64,000 nt of DNA from Mesocentrotus franciscanus (lineage: Eukaryota; Echinodermata; Echinoidea; Camarodonta; Strongylocentrotidae), in contig CP137675.1 in assembly GCA_037976565.1 (NCBI GenBank), forward strand, positions 23,702,629 to 23,766,628, given 5' to 3'. Below the pieces are notes generated by a model. That model worked only from the letters and a program-made list of their open reading frames with translations. It was not told the DNA's origin and made no database searches. The translations under genes and the position numbers were made by a program. Below, piece after piece: positions 63,106 through 64,000 of the stretch. Positions within the stretch are counted from its first letter, which is position 1, and each line of letters opens with the position of its first letter.

Positions 63106-63340
63106 GTCGTAGGCGCGTAAAAAAATGAATATGCATGACTTGAAGCAGAGACGCGCCAACATTATTGACCCAAAGTTTATTGTTACGTCATGTAGACGCA
63201 AGCTTTATATTGGCCTGAAGTTTATTGTTACGTCACGTCAAACGCATCCTTTTATAGCATGACGTAGGTGTTTTAAATATGAATATGCATCGATCAAAGC
63301 GTAGGCGCACGCTCATTGGCACAAAGTTTTTGTTACGTCA
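63106..63340 (+). promoter_or_regulatory. Duplicated promoter-like module with CRE-like and POU-dimer-like sites
   Basis: TTACGTCA occurs at 63183, 63228 and 63333. ATGAATATGCAT occurs at 63125 and 63279. ATTGG/CCAAT-type motifs lie between. The two halves (63106-63190, 63259-63340) share order and spacing, and AAGTTTATTGTTACGTCA is partly repeated a third time. TTACGTCA is CRE/ATF-like; ATGAATATGCAT is one base from the palindromic octamer ATGCATATGCAT bound by POU dimers. Function is inferred. Confidence 0.45.
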
Positions 63341-63349
63341 CAGTCAAGC

Positions 63350-63549
63350 CCAGAGTACAACCCTACGGTACAACCACCGCTTTATGTTGGGCATACTTAG
63401 CAACCGGCTTCACAACGTGCTGAAACGGCATACTAGCAAACACGTTTAGTTAGCAATCTATTGAAATTCTTCAATAACGTCGGAGCTTTGACGTTTATTG
63501 CAGAAATCGTTATTTTACAGCTTACGAAACCCAAAGTGATAGTCAAAGG
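63350..63549 (+). other. Possible untranslated first exon after the 63.1-63.34 kb module
   Basis: Sequence ends AGTGATAGTCAAAG followed by donor GTGAGCACC at 63550. It contains a 21-codon ATG frame ending in TAG, so coding would have to begin further right, outside the window. The left boundary is a guess. Confidence 0.3.
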
Positions 63550-63781
63550 TGAGCACCTCACTGATTTACGATATCATTCTTCTTATCATTTTTTCTGCCT
63601 GTTATAGGATGGATATACATGTACACAATACCTAATGAACACCTTCAAAATATATATACATTTTTTTGGGGAGGGGAGGGGTGGTTATTTACTTGAAGAT
63701 TTTGCACAAGTCATGATCAAAATGAAAATGTACAGGATATCGAAACAATAAGGCAAAGGAATAGAACATGTTATGGATAAT

Positions 63782-63797
63782 GAATGTGATGATGATA

Positions 63798-63829
<32 letters not shown>

Positions 63830-63845
63830 AATGATGATAATGAGT
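63782..63845 (+). repeat. (GAT)n microsatellite
   Basis: GATGATGATGATGATGAT with a few AAT interruptions. Confidence 0.95.
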
Positions 63846-64000
63846 AGGAAAAGGGGGAGGTAGATAATGCTGATGGTGATGGTAACGTTTATAATGATTA
63901 TGATAGTGTAATACTGTAATCCCTAATCGTGCTAGATTTCGGTTAATAAGGGAGTGGGGCGACTTATATTTGTGTGTAGTAAAGGTAAGCATCATTGCAT

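Noticed and set aside
63771..63995. His-rich minus-strand ORF
   Set aside because: Translation of a GAT microsatellite.

Overview
Eukaryotic nuclear DNA: low gene density, long introns, GT-AG splice sites, no bacterial-type gene packing, and many interspersed repeats. The very frequent ACATGT/GTACATGTA tracts, tRNA-type SINE, numerous short foldback/TIR elements and 'GGATCCGCC'-type G-rich repeats recall marine deuterostome genomes. An echinoderm, probably a sea urchin, is my best guess, but no decisive marker is present.

The main gene is a minus-strand OTU deubiquitinase of the Cezanne/OTUD7 type. Six coding exons can be joined in frame: 12985-12898 (start codon and UBA domain), 10022-9659 (end of UBA and Ser/Pro-rich linker), 9141-8918, 3516-3418 (catalytic Cys motif), 2190-2054 and 570-449. 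This gives about 344 residues. The rest of the catalytic domain (including the His loop) and any A20 zinc finger must lie beyond the left edge. A decayed duplicate of one exon sits next to the original.

The right side (about 13-64 kb) holds almost no recognisable coding sequence. It contains an orphan terminal exon of a cytochrome P450 (+, 60499-60707), a minus-strand non-LTR retrotransposon 3' fragment (about 44.2-45.4 kb), a tRNA-derived SINE (about 30.5-31.0 kb), several MITE/foldback elements, a 159-bp repeat present at 28.3 kb and inverted at 60 kb, and a dispersed G-rich repeat family. A complex tandem array of about 12 units of roughly 400 bp (54.2-58.9 kb) changes from a monomeric to an alternating two-type organisation. 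Possible untranslated exons, judged only by splice sites, occur at 24.9, 28.6, 32.0, 36.3-38.5, 49.5-53.3 and 63.4 kb. The last follows a duplicated module with CRE-like and POU-dimer-like motifs.

The strongest unexplained structures are a perfect 30-bp stem/6-nt loop hairpin at 34541-34606, the 54-59 kb satellite, the duplicated promoter-like module at 63.1-63.34 kb, and a 46-nt exon-like segment at 22964-23009.
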